A stretch of DNA of 22,084 nucleotides from Treponema sp. (GTDB taxonomy: Bacteria; Spirochaetota; Spirochaetia; Treponematales; Breznakiellaceae). The notes beneath the pieces were generated by a model. It saw only the letters and a program-made list of their open reading frames with translations, was not told the DNA's origin and did not search any database. The stretch covers positions 1 through 22,084 of the forward strand of contig JAISBK010000044.1 in assembly GCA_031266255.1 (NCBI GenBank), in the 5' to 3' direction. Shown here in pieces: positions 13,853-20,415 of this stretch. Position numbers and translations under genes: made by a program. How positions within the stretch are numbered: position 1 is the stretch's first letter; each line of letters opens with the position of its first letter.

Positions 13853-15331
13853 ATGTACCAGTCATTCATCGGACTTGAAGTCCATATTCATCTTTTAACC
13901 AAAACTAAGGTCTTTTGTGCGTGCCGTTCTGCCTTTGGAGACGAGCCTAATACTAACGTATGCCCGGTCTGTATGGGTTATCCAGGGGTGCTTCCTTCCC
14001 TTAATATTGAGGCTATGCGTATGGGCTGCACAGTAGCCCGGGCCTTGAACTGCCGCATCCCGGAAAAAACATGGTTCGAGCGGAAGCAGTATTTCTATCC
14101 TGATATGCCCAAGAACTATCAGATTTCCCAGTTCGGTTCGCCCCTGGGTCAGGAAGGGTACGTCGTCCTTGAGGGCAGGAGTATCAATAAACGGGTACGG
14201 ATCAAGGAGTGCCATCTGGAGGAGGATGCAGGAAAGATGATCCACACCGGTACAGTATCCCTTTTGGACTATAACCGGGCGGGGGTGTCCCTCTTGGAAA
14301 TTGTTACTGAGCCGGATATGGAAACCGGGGAGGAAGCAGAGCTTTTCATCCAGCAGCTCCGCCGTACGGTTCGGTACCTGGGGGTTTGCGACGGCAATAT
14401 GGAGGAAGGTTCCCTCAGGGCAGATGCCAATGTGTCGATAAACCTGCCCGGCAAGGGACTTGGCAAGAAAGTGGAGATCAAGAACCTTAACTCCTCCCGG
14501 TTTGTGCGACTGGGACTTAACTATGAGATAAAACGTCAAGGGAATCTGCTCGATCAAGCCAAGACGGTTACCCAGGAAACCCGGCTCTGGAATGAGAACC
14601 GGGATCAGACCGAGCCTATGCGGACCAAGGAGAATGCCCAGGATTACCGGTATTTCCCGGAGCCTGATTTGCCGGTGTTTACCCCGGACCAAGCGTTTCT
14701 TGCTTCAGTAGAGGCTGCCCTGGTGGAGCTTCCCGCTTCTCGGATGAGGCGCTTGGAACAGGACTATGGTCTAAGCAGAGAACAGGCGGAACTTATCTGC
14801 GATGAAAAGGCCCTGGCGGATTATTTTGAGGCGGCAGCCGCTGCGGCAAAAGCCCAGGGTTTGGATACCCGGGACGGGGCAGGTAGGATTGCTAACTGGG
14901 TGCTTACGGATATTAAGCATATCCTTGGCCGTGAAGGGATGGCGCTTTCAAGCATCGGGTCTTTTAGGCTCAAGCCCCAGTGGCTTGCAACGCTCGTGGT
15001 GATGGTTGCCCGGGGACAGGTATCTATGAAGAACGGGAAACAGGCCATGGAGCGAGTCATTGCGGAAGACCGGGAACCTGAAGCGCTTATTCGGGAAGCT
15101 GGTTGGGAGCAGCTTTCCGATCCTGTGCAGATTGGCAAGGTGGTGGAGGCGGTGTATAGTGCTGAAGCTGCGGTGTTTGTCCAGGCCCGTGCAGCTCGGG
15201 CTGAGGGAAATCAAAAGCGGCAACGAAGCCTCACTGCGTATTTGGTAGGCAGGGTCTTGGAGCAGACCGACGGACGGGCAGACCCGAAGATAGTAGGCGC
15301 CCAGATTGAATTACTTATACAGACCCCGTAA
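13853..15331 (+). CDS. gatB: Glutamyl-tRNA(Gln) amidotransferase subunit B
   Basis: The tRNA-binding kinase/transamidase subunit that activates the glutamyl group of misacylated tRNA with ATP and receives ammonia from GatA. The start at 13853 (MYQSFIGLEVHIHLLTKTK) follows AAGGAGC and gives 492 residues; a longer in-frame start at 13760 would overlap gatA by 65 bases. Visible landmarks are IGLEVHIHLLTKTKVFC, NTNVCPVCMGYPGVLP, the zinc-site cysteines (C-x-C near the start and CPVC), RKQYFYPDMPKNYQISQ, VEIKNLNSSRFV, and DYRYFPEPDLP. The C-terminal helical and YqeY-like tail (about 350-492) is present. Last gene of the operon; no clear terminator was seen after it. Confidence 0.95.
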   Translation: MYQSFIGLEVHIHLLTKTKVFCACRSAFGDEPNTNVCPVCMGYPGVLPSLNIEAMRMGCTVARALNCRIPEKTWFERKQYFYPDMPKNYQISQFGSPLGQEGYVVLEGRSINKRVRIKECHLEEDAGKMIHTGTVSLLDYNRAGVSLLEIVTEPDMETGEEAELFIQQLRRTVRYLGVCDGNMEEGSLRADANVSINLPGKGLGKKVEIKNLNSSRFVRLGLNYEIKRQGNLLDQAKTVTQETRLWNENRDQTEPMRTKENAQDYRYFPEPDLPVFTPDQAFLASVEAALVELPASRMRRLEQDYGLSREQAELICDEKALADYFEAAAAAAKAQGLDTRDGAGRIANWVLTDIKHILGREGMALSSIGSFRLKPQWLATLVVMVARGQVSMKNGKQAMERVIAEDREPEALIREAGWEQLSDPVQIGKVVEAVYSAEAAVFVQARAARAEGNQKRQRSLTAYLVGRVLEQTDGRADPKIVGAQIELLIQTP

Positions 15332-15405
15332 CCTGTAGAATTTGTTAGGCACTGTTAGAAAAGAGGGACATACGGAACGGATAGGATATAGGCAGAGGGA
15401 TGCTT

Positions 15406-15495
15406 ATGGAGGAAAACAAGCGTTTGTATCCAATAAGCGAAGCAGTATTTAACCAGAAGGTCCTGCCCATCATTCCTATTGAGCCTGTCGAATAA
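15406..15495 (+). pseudogene. Transposase N-terminal fragment, cut by a MITE-like repeat
   Basis: The frame MEENKRLYPISEAVFNQKVL, then PIIPI, reads like the start of an IS5-type transposase, where YPIS-x-x-x-F-x-x-x-x-P-I-I is typical. From 15481 the codons are contributed by the repeat (GAG CCT GTC GAA TAA), so the coding sequence ends exactly where the repeat begins. Confidence 0.5.
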
Positions 15496-15538
15496 ATCTG
15501 TTTTTTTATAAAACGACTTTTCTAATTTCTTATAATAC
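15481..15538. repeat. Truncated copy of the 109-bp MITE-like repeat
   Basis: It matches 21881-21938 at 52 of 58 bases, beginning with GAGCCTGTCGAA at the terminal repeat and including the shared core CATAAAACGACTTTTCTAAT (one mismatch here: TATAAAACG). The right-hand end present in the other copy is missing here; the ABC-ATPase relic follows instead. Confidence 0.75.
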
Positions 15539-15572
15539 TTTGAACCAATTTTAGGGCGTATTGTATACAACG

Positions 15573-15765
15573 TACTTCTTGGACGAAGCCGCGGCAAGCC
15601 TCGACCATGGTCAAAGGGTGCATGGACATCGCCTACAGGCTGCACACGGTGCTTGGCGCTGACCAGATCGTGGTGCTGGATCAAGGACGGTTTGTTGAAG
15701 AAGGCTCATGGGAAGAACTGATGGCCTTGGATAGGCTTTTCGCGTGGCTTTATCGGATTCAGTAG
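15573..15765 (+). pseudogene. C-terminal remnant of an ABC-transporter ATPase
   Basis: YFLDEAAASLDHGQR (15573 onward) is a Walker B/D-loop (normally LDEATASLD). After a +1 frameshift near 15607 the frame continues MDIAYRLHTVLGADQIVVLD, then QGRFVEEGSWEELMALDRLF and AWLYRIQ, then TAG at 15763-15765. This is the usual end of an exporter-type ABC ATPase, with the H-loop His replaced (IAYRL for IAHRL). Everything upstream, including Walker A and the membrane domain, is absent. It is a dead fragment, probably cut off by mobile-element activity. Confidence 0.8.
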
Positions 15766-15981
15766 GAGAGTCTGGGCTGGAGCGCAGGAAAGCTCTGATA
15801 AGCATACTCCGCGATACGTACTTCTCAAGAACCGGAAACACCAAATATGCGACTAAACGGCTTTCCTATATTTAGACCTTATCCCTAGATAGATAACAGT
15901 CGATAAAGGAGGTAAGAAAAGAGTAGCAGGAACAGGAAGGCAGTATAAAGAAAGGATATACTAAGGATTTGGAGGTGTATT

Positions 15982-17172
15982 ATGAAACAAGCGCTATCAT
16001 ACGTTTTAGTAACCCCGTATACGGTGGCCAAAAGTAGAACCGGCGGCATTATCTCCCGGTTGCTCTCCCAGGTAGATCTTGAGTTGGTGGGAGCACAAAT
16101 GATAGCCCCCGATGAGGCATGGGTGCGGGAATATGCCGATATTCTACGGGAACAGAACCATACCGATTCTTGTACCCTGTTGGCGGATTATACGGAGCAA
16201 AACTTTGTCCCTGCAGGGGACCGGAAGCATCTTGCGTTGTTACTTTTGTTCAGTGGAGAGAAGCCCTGCGAAAAACTGGCTGCTATCTGCGGTCATATCT
16301 ATGAGGAACACCGGGAACTGGATTCCATTGTCGCGGAAACTATTCGGGATACCTATGCAGACCTCATCGTAGATCCAGAGCATCCTGAGCAGGTTACCTA
16401 TTTTGAGCCTGCGGTGATTACCCCTCGGGATCAGGTCTTTGCAGATAAGGAGTTGACACTCTTTGCCCGGTTTCTCCAGGACCAAACGAACATCATCAAA
16501 ACCAATTGCTACCCAGACCCGGGAAAGATCGAACGGACGCTGGTCATCATTAAACCGGACAATTGGCAGTACGCTTCATCAAAACCAGGTACCATCATTG
16601 ATATGTTTTCCCGGACCGGCTTGCGGATCGTGGGGATTAAGGTACACCGGTTTTCCTTGGCTGAAGCCCTGAAATTCTACGGCCCGGTAGAGGCGGCCTT
16701 ACAGGAAAAACTCGCTCCCCGGTTTGGGAAAAAGGCAAAAGAACTGCTTGAACAGGAATTTGGATTCCCGTTGAGTGAGGAAACCGAAAAAGCCTTGATT
16801 GAGTATGTGGGGGCGGAATATGCCCAGGATCAATTCGCCCAGATCATCAAGTTTATGTCGGGTCTGAGACCGGATCAGGGCACCCTGGAGGATATTCACA
16901 AACCTGGAAGTGTGAAATGTATGATCTTGATCTATGAAGGAGAAAAGGCGGTCCAAAAGATCCGGGATGTACTGGGACCAACGGATCCTCTCAAGGCTCC
17001 GGGAGGTACGGTTCGCCGGGAATTCGGCAGCAACGTGATGGTAAATACCGCCCATGCTTCCGATTCTCCGGCCAGTGTGGAACGGGAAATGAACATCGTT
17101 CACGTCAATGATAATTCCCTTGGTTCTCTTATCACTGCCTACCTCGCATTAGGAAAAACAGGGAAAAGCTGA
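15982..17172 (+). CDS. Long nucleoside-diphosphate-kinase-like protein (396 aa)
   Basis: The C-terminal half is an NDK domain, which transfers the gamma phosphate between nucleoside triphosphates and diphosphates through a phosphohistidine. RTLVIIKPDNW (K191) starts it, followed by GTIIDMFSRTGLRIVGIKV, CMILIYEGEKAVQKIRDVLG, PTDPLKAPGGTVRREFG, and the active-site N355-T-A-H358-A-S-D-S with the family N-x-x-H spacing. About 70 extra residues lie between the helix ALKFYGPV and the CMILIYEG strand. The N-terminal 150 residues look like a second, degenerate NDK-type domain (YVLVTPYTVAKSRTGGIISR, LVGAQMI) without a phosphohistidine motif. Ordinary NDK has about 140-155 residues. GGAGGTG strongly supports the ATG. 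It is cytoplasmic and stands between the relic region and tyrS. Confidence 0.8.
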   Translation: MKQALSYVLVTPYTVAKSRTGGIISRLLSQVDLELVGAQMIAPDEAWVREYADILREQNHTDSCTLLADYTEQNFVPAGDRKHLALLLLFSGEKPCEKLAAICGHIYEEHRELDSIVAETIRDTYADLIVDPEHPEQVTYFEPAVITPRDQVFADKELTLFARFLQDQTNIIKTNCYPDPGKIERTLVIIKPDNWQYASSKPGTIIDMFSRTGLRIVGIKVHRFSLAEALKFYGPVEAALQEKLAPRFGKKAKELLEQEFGFPLSEETEKALIEYVGAEYAQDQFAQIIKFMSGLRPDQGTLEDIHKPGSVKCMILIYEGEKAVQKIRDVLGPTDPLKAPGGTVRREFGSNVMVNTAHASDSPASVEREMNIVHVNDNSLGSLITAYLALGKTGKS

Positions 17173-17186
17173 TCCCGATCCGCTCC

Positions 17187-17216
17187 TTGAGTTGGTAGCT
17201 GAGTATAGCGTATACT
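17187..17216 (+). promoter_or_regulatory. Promoter for tyrS giving a leaderless transcript
   Basis: TTGAGT (17187-17192), an 18-base spacer and TATACT (17211-17216) predict a start at about 17223-17225, right at the tyrS ATG. This fits the lack of any ribosome binding site in front of that ATG. Confidence 0.5.
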
Positions 17217-17224
17217 TAATTTCT

Positions 17225-18472
17225 ATGAACAGGACCTTAGAGCACCTTAAAACCAGAGGACTTTTTCAGCAATGTACCGACCCGGAGGGGCTTTCCCGTT
17301 TGATGGATGAGGGACCCATTACCTTTTATGTGGGCTGTGACCCTACCGGACCAAGTCTCCACATTGGCCATATAGTGCCTTTCTTCGCTTACCGGCATCT
17401 TCGGGAAGCAGGGCATAAGGGGATCGCCCTTATCGGCGGAGGAACCGCTCGTATTGGCGACCCTTCGGGAAAGACCGAGCTGCGCCGGCTCCTGAGCTAT
17501 GAGCAGCTTGATGCGTATGCAGCTTCTATTACAAACCAACTGGATCATTTCCTTGGTTTTGACGGGAACGGGGCCAGGTGGGCCAATAACAAGGAATGGT
17601 TGGGGAATCTTAACTACATTGATTTTCTCCGGGAAATCGGGAGTCATTTTTCGGTGAATCGTATGCTCAGTTTTGAAGCTTACAAGATGCGGATGGAGAC
17701 TGGCCTTTCCTTCATTGAATTTAACTACCAGCTTCTGCAAAGTTATGATTTTCTGGAACTCTATCGTCGTTACGGGTGCCGCTTGCAGATAGGCGGTGAT
17801 GATCAGTGGGGTAATATTGTAGCCGGCCATGAGTTGATCCGTCGCATTGAGGGGATCGATGTCTATGGCATGACGTTTCCCTTAATAACCACCGCAGATG
17901 GTAAGAAGATGGGCAAAACCGAAAAAGGAGCGATCTTTCTGGACCGCAGCATCACGACTCCCTATACCTTTTTTCAATATTGGCGGAATGTGCAAGATCC
18001 GGACGTCCGCCGTTTCCTCTTGATGTTTACCTTTCTTCCGGTGGAGGACTGCGAGGCCCTCACCAGTCCTGGTAAGAATCCTAACGAGGCCAAGGAACGG
18101 CTTGCCTGGGAAGTTACCGCGTTGATCCACGGAAAAGAAGCTGCGGACCAGGCTATGGCAGGAGCCAGGGCTGCCTTTGGCGGATCCGGGGGAGATGCTT
18201 CCGCGATACCCCAGGTGGAGATGCCCCGGCAGAAGTTTGAGGCTGGTTACAACCTGGTGGATCTCTTTACCGATGCAGGGCTGGTTCCTACCAAGAGTGA
18301 AGCCCGGCGACTCGTGCAACAAGGAGGGGCTTTTGTGGGTACCCAGAATAAGCTGCAAGAGTTTAGCGATATAAGCGCCCTGATCTCCCTGGAACAATTT
18401 TCACCGGAAGGGGAATTGATGTTACGGGCAGGGAAAAAACGGTATTGCAGGATCCTAATCCAAGCCTTGTAA
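17225..18472 (+). CDS. tyrS: Tyrosyl-tRNA synthetase
   Basis: Charges tRNA(Tyr) with tyrosine, in the cytoplasm. The product is 415 residues from the ATG at 17225 (MNRTLEHLKTRGLFQQCTD); a TTG at 17192 would add 11 unlikely residues. The class I signatures are present: HIGH in PSLHIGHIVPF, the tyrosine pocket (FYVGCDPTGPS, NYQLLQSYDFLELY, QIGGDDQWGNI), and a KMSKS-type loop as KKMGKTEKGAIFLD. The C-terminal S4-like RNA-binding domain (about 350-415, LVPTKSEARRLVQQGGAFVG) is intact. No Shine-Dalgarno precedes the ATG; a promoter ends just before it. It converges with hydE, with 15 bases between the stops; a small hairpin (GCCTT-GTA-AAGGC, 18464-18476) spans the tyrS stop. Confidence 0.95.
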   Translation: MNRTLEHLKTRGLFQQCTDPEGLSRLMDEGPITFYVGCDPTGPSLHIGHIVPFFAYRHLREAGHKGIALIGGGTARIGDPSGKTELRRLLSYEQLDAYAASITNQLDHFLGFDGNGARWANNKEWLGNLNYIDFLREIGSHFSVNRMLSFEAYKMRMETGLSFIEFNYQLLQSYDFLELYRRYGCRLQIGGDDQWGNIVAGHELIRRIEGIDVYGMTFPLITTADGKKMGKTEKGAIFLDRSITTPYTFFQYWRNVQDPDVRRFLLMFTFLPVEDCEALTSPGKNPNEAKERLAWEVTALIHGKEAADQAMAGARAAFGGSGGDASAIPQVEMPRQKFEAGYNLVDLFTDAGLVPTKSEARRLVQQGGAFVGTQNKLQEFSDISALISLEQFSPEGELMLRAGKKRYCRILIQAL

Positions 18473-18487
18473 AGGCGAGAAGGTGCT

Positions 18488-19519
18488 TTATGCAGAGCGA
18501 TCCCACCCGGCCACATCCCCCCGGGACATATTGGGTACAAACCCAAAATTCCTGATGCGCCCTTCCATACAAAACCGACATTCCGCTGCTTCATCCCCCG
18601 TACAGATCTTGTTGTCGTACAGTGCATAGAGCTTCCGCACTTCCTTGGGGGACAGGTTGGGCATCACTACATTGGCTCCGGCCATAAGCCCCTTTTCCCT
18701 GCCCAGGGGAGATATAGTCCCCAGAGCGGTAGTGGCAGGGATGAGGGCCTTGGGCAAAAGCAGCCGGGTAAGGGCTACCATCTTTAGGGTCAATTCCAGG
18801 GTTCCTCCAGGATAGTCCCTAAAGGGGGTGTCTGCCTGGGGAATGAAAGGTCCGATGCCCACCATGTGCGGTTCCAGGGCTTGTAAAAAACGGAGGTCCT
18901 CCAAAAGATTCTCCGGGGTCTGGAAAGGGGTTCCCACCATAAACCCTGCCCCTACCTGGTAACCGATGTCCTTTAGGGTATAAAGGCACTGTTTCCGTTC
19001 GGTGAGACTCATGGATGCAGGATGCATCTTCTGGTAATGGGCCTCATTCGCGGTTTCATGCCGCAACAGATACCGATTTGCACCGGCCTGGAAAAAGGCC
19101 TCATAACTTTCCCGGTTCCGCTCTCCGATTGAAAGGGTAATGGCATGATCCGGGTATTCCTTGCGAATGGCCTCTACCATTTCGATGATCCGCTGGTCCG
19201 TAAACCAGGGGTCTTCTCCGCCCTGTAACACAAAGGTCTTAAATCCCAGCATATCCCCGACCCGGCAACTCTCAAGGATCTGTTCCAGGGAAAGCCGGTA
19301 CCGCTTGACCTGGCTATTACTGCAACGGATACCGCAGTAATAACAATCATTTTTGCAATAGTTGGTGAATTCTACCAATCCCCGGAAATACACCTGCTGA
19401 CCGTAATAGATTTCCCGCTGCTGCCGTGCGGCAGCAAACAAGGCTTCTGTCTCTTGGGGATCATCGGTATTGATGAGTCGCAGGAGTTCGGTATCTTGGG
19501 TGAGAGCAAAATCAGGCAT
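18488..19519 (-). CDS. hydE: [FeFe] hydrogenase H-cluster maturase HydE (radical SAM)
   Basis: A radical-SAM enzyme that works with HydG and HydF to make the 2Fe subcluster of the H-cluster. The start at 19519 (MPDFALTQDTELLRLI) is preceded by GAGGAGG and gives 343 residues, close to the 348 of Thermotoga HydE; a longer frame from 19573 lacks such a site. The SAM-cluster motif is C55-x3-C59-x2-C62 in NYCKNDCYYC, followed by the family pattern CSN (residues 66-68). The second, HydE-type site C-x7-C-x2-C is also present near the end (ICTGDEAAECRFC). The SIGER, RHETANEAHYQKMHP and GFMVGTPFQTP motifs are typical. It lies about 10 kb from hydCBA on the other strand. A palindrome (19543-19559) lies just upstream of its ribosome binding site. 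Confidence 0.94.
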   Translation of the reverse strand: MPDFALTQDTELLRLINTDDPQETEALFAAARQQREIYYGQQVYFRGLVEFTNYCKNDCYYCGIRCSNSQVKRYRLSLEQILESCRVGDMLGFKTFVLQGGEDPWFTDQRIIEMVEAIRKEYPDHAITLSIGERNRESYEAFFQAGANRYLLRHETANEAHYQKMHPASMSLTERKQCLYTLKDIGYQVGAGFMVGTPFQTPENLLEDLRFLQALEPHMVGIGPFIPQADTPFRDYPGGTLELTLKMVALTRLLLPKALIPATTALGTISPLGREKGLMAGANVVMPNLSPKEVRKLYALYDNKICTGDEAAECRFCMEGRIRNFGFVPNMSRGDVAGWDRSA

Positions 19520-19542
19520 AGCATCCTCCTCTGATAACATAT

Positions 19543-19559
19543 AACGGCTATACGCCGTT
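19543..19559. promoter_or_regulatory. Palindrome upstream of hydE
   Basis: AACGGC (19543-19548) and GCCGTT (19554-19559) form a perfect 6-bp inverted repeat around TATAC, 24 bases upstream of the hydE start codon and between it and the PAP2 gene. It could be a regulator site over the hydE promoter or a 5' hairpin; no -35/-10 pair was convincing. Confidence 0.4.
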
Positions 19560-19577
19560 TGTCCGTATTTCATTATT

Positions 19578-20348
19578 TCAAAATCTTAAAGAAACTAGCA
19601 TCCCATTTCCCGTAGGAATTATTTTAATATGTTCATTGTCATTTTTTAAATGTAACCAAGGTATTAACCACCCATATAATGAACCGATTGCCGCTCCAAC
19701 AAATACATCCGTTAAAAAATGGCTTCCCGATAAAATACGCATTGCTCCTATTCCAGTTGCCAATGTATAACTCCCCATTATTACCGGGAGTTTCCATGTT
19801 GACTCAGGAAATTCCTGAGAAAACGTTGTAGTCAAAAATGTTGCCCCTAAAAATGCATAAGCGGTAGAACCTGAAGGAAAACTATTATAATAATCTTTTT
19901 CTTTTCCAGCAGGAACACCGTCAGCATACATATATGGCCGATAACGGATAATAGCGTTTTTTAAGGTATCTTTTGTCCCCAATGTAAGTAAAAATGCTTC
20001 GCTATACATAATACCGTAAGTCAAGAGGGTGTTTATATTCTTTATATCCGGCATAATTGAAAAAGCAGGAAGTAAAAGTAATGTATATACACCATAATCA
20101 CTAACAATATCTAAAGGTTTATTATATGAAAACATTACCGATCTATCAAAACTATTTATTTTATGTTTATTTAATCCCCTAGGTATATTTTCCGGTTCGT
20201 TGTTTATAAAAAAAGGGCTTATACCTATTCCAAGAGACAGGGTTCCTATAATTATATCTTTTTTTAGATCAAGAGTATAAACACTTTGAGAAAACGTATT
20301 CATTTGTATACCGTAAAAAATGCAAAGAACACATAATAATTTTTTCAT
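19578..20348 (-). CDS. PAP2-superfamily phosphatase-like membrane protein
   Basis: A 256-residue protein with a signal peptide (MKKLLCVLCIFYGIQMNTFS) and several hydrophobic segments (about 32-50, 88-120, 145-165, 185-205, 215-232). All three PAP2 motifs can be found: K-x6-R-P in KNAIIRYRP, PSGS in SFPSGSTAYAF, and R-x5-H-x3-D in RILSGSHFLTD. The usual PSGH catalytic His is Ser here, so either activity differs or a neighbouring residue substitutes. Likely substrates are lipid phosphates at the outer face of the membrane (inferred). The ATG at 20348 has GGAG upstream and a good promoter. The gene is much more AT-rich than hydE or tyrS and lies beside an insertion sequence, which suggests acquisition. 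Confidence 0.8.
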   Translation of the reverse strand: MKKLLCVLCIFYGIQMNTFSQSVYTLDLKKDIIIGTLSLGIGISPFFINNEPENIPRGLNKHKINSFDRSVMFSYNKPLDIVSDYGVYTLLLLPAFSIMPDIKNINTLLTYGIMYSEAFLLTLGTKDTLKNAIIRYRPYMYADGVPAGKEKDYYNSFPSGSTAYAFLGATFLTTTFSQEFPESTWKLPVIMGSYTLATGIGAMRILSGSHFLTDVFVGAAIGSLYGWLIPWLHLKNDNEHIKIIPTGNGMLVSLRF

Positions 20349-20368
20349 TTATGTCTCCATAAATTATA

Positions 20369-20396
20369 ATTATCCTCAAAATCAAATATTTGTCAA
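20369..20396 (-). promoter_or_regulatory. Promoter for the PAP2 gene
   Basis: On the minus strand, TTGACA (20391-20396), a 16-base spacer and GATAAT (20369-20374) give a strong consensus promoter just upstream of the PAP2 ribosome binding site. The ISAs1 element begins 20 bases beyond the -35 and leaves it intact. Confidence 0.65.
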
Positions 20397-20405
20397 TATA
20401 TCTTA

Positions 20406-20415
20406 GAGAAAATTT
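20406..20415. repeat. Target-site duplication of the ISAs1 element, left copy
   Basis: GAGAAAATTT, identical to 21682-21691 directly after the right inverted repeat. Confidence 0.93.

Larger units (their letters stand above)
15332..15981. other. Gene graveyard between gatB and the NDK-like gene
   Basis: No intact gene is present. From left to right it holds a transposase N-terminal remnant (15406-15480), a truncated copy of the MITE-like repeat (15481-15538), the C-terminal remnant of an ABC ATPase (15573-15765), and an open frame (about 15774-15875, GLERRKALISILRDTYFSRT and following) that looks protein-like but that I cannot assign. The last 100 bases are purine-rich leader sequence ending in a strong GGAGGTG for the next gene. 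Confidence 0.6.

Noticed and set aside
13895..14692. Long minus-strand frame (265 codons) opposite gatB
   Set aside because: It lies wholly inside a clearly conserved gene, has no ribosome binding site of note and its product has no recognisable features; long antisense frames are common opposite GC-rich genes.
15345..15351. GTTAGGC, the canonical integron core heptamer, after gatB
   Set aside because: A single 7-base word is expected a few times in 22 kb on both strands, and no attC-like fold surrounds it.
15774..15875. 33-codon frame GLERRKALISILRDTYFSRT and following
   Set aside because: Protein-like composition but no start codon, no ribosome binding site and no family I recognise; not listed as a gene.
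17237..17830. Minus-strand frame (197 codons) opposite tyrS
   Set aside because: Antisense to conserved tyrS motifs and without a ribosome binding site.
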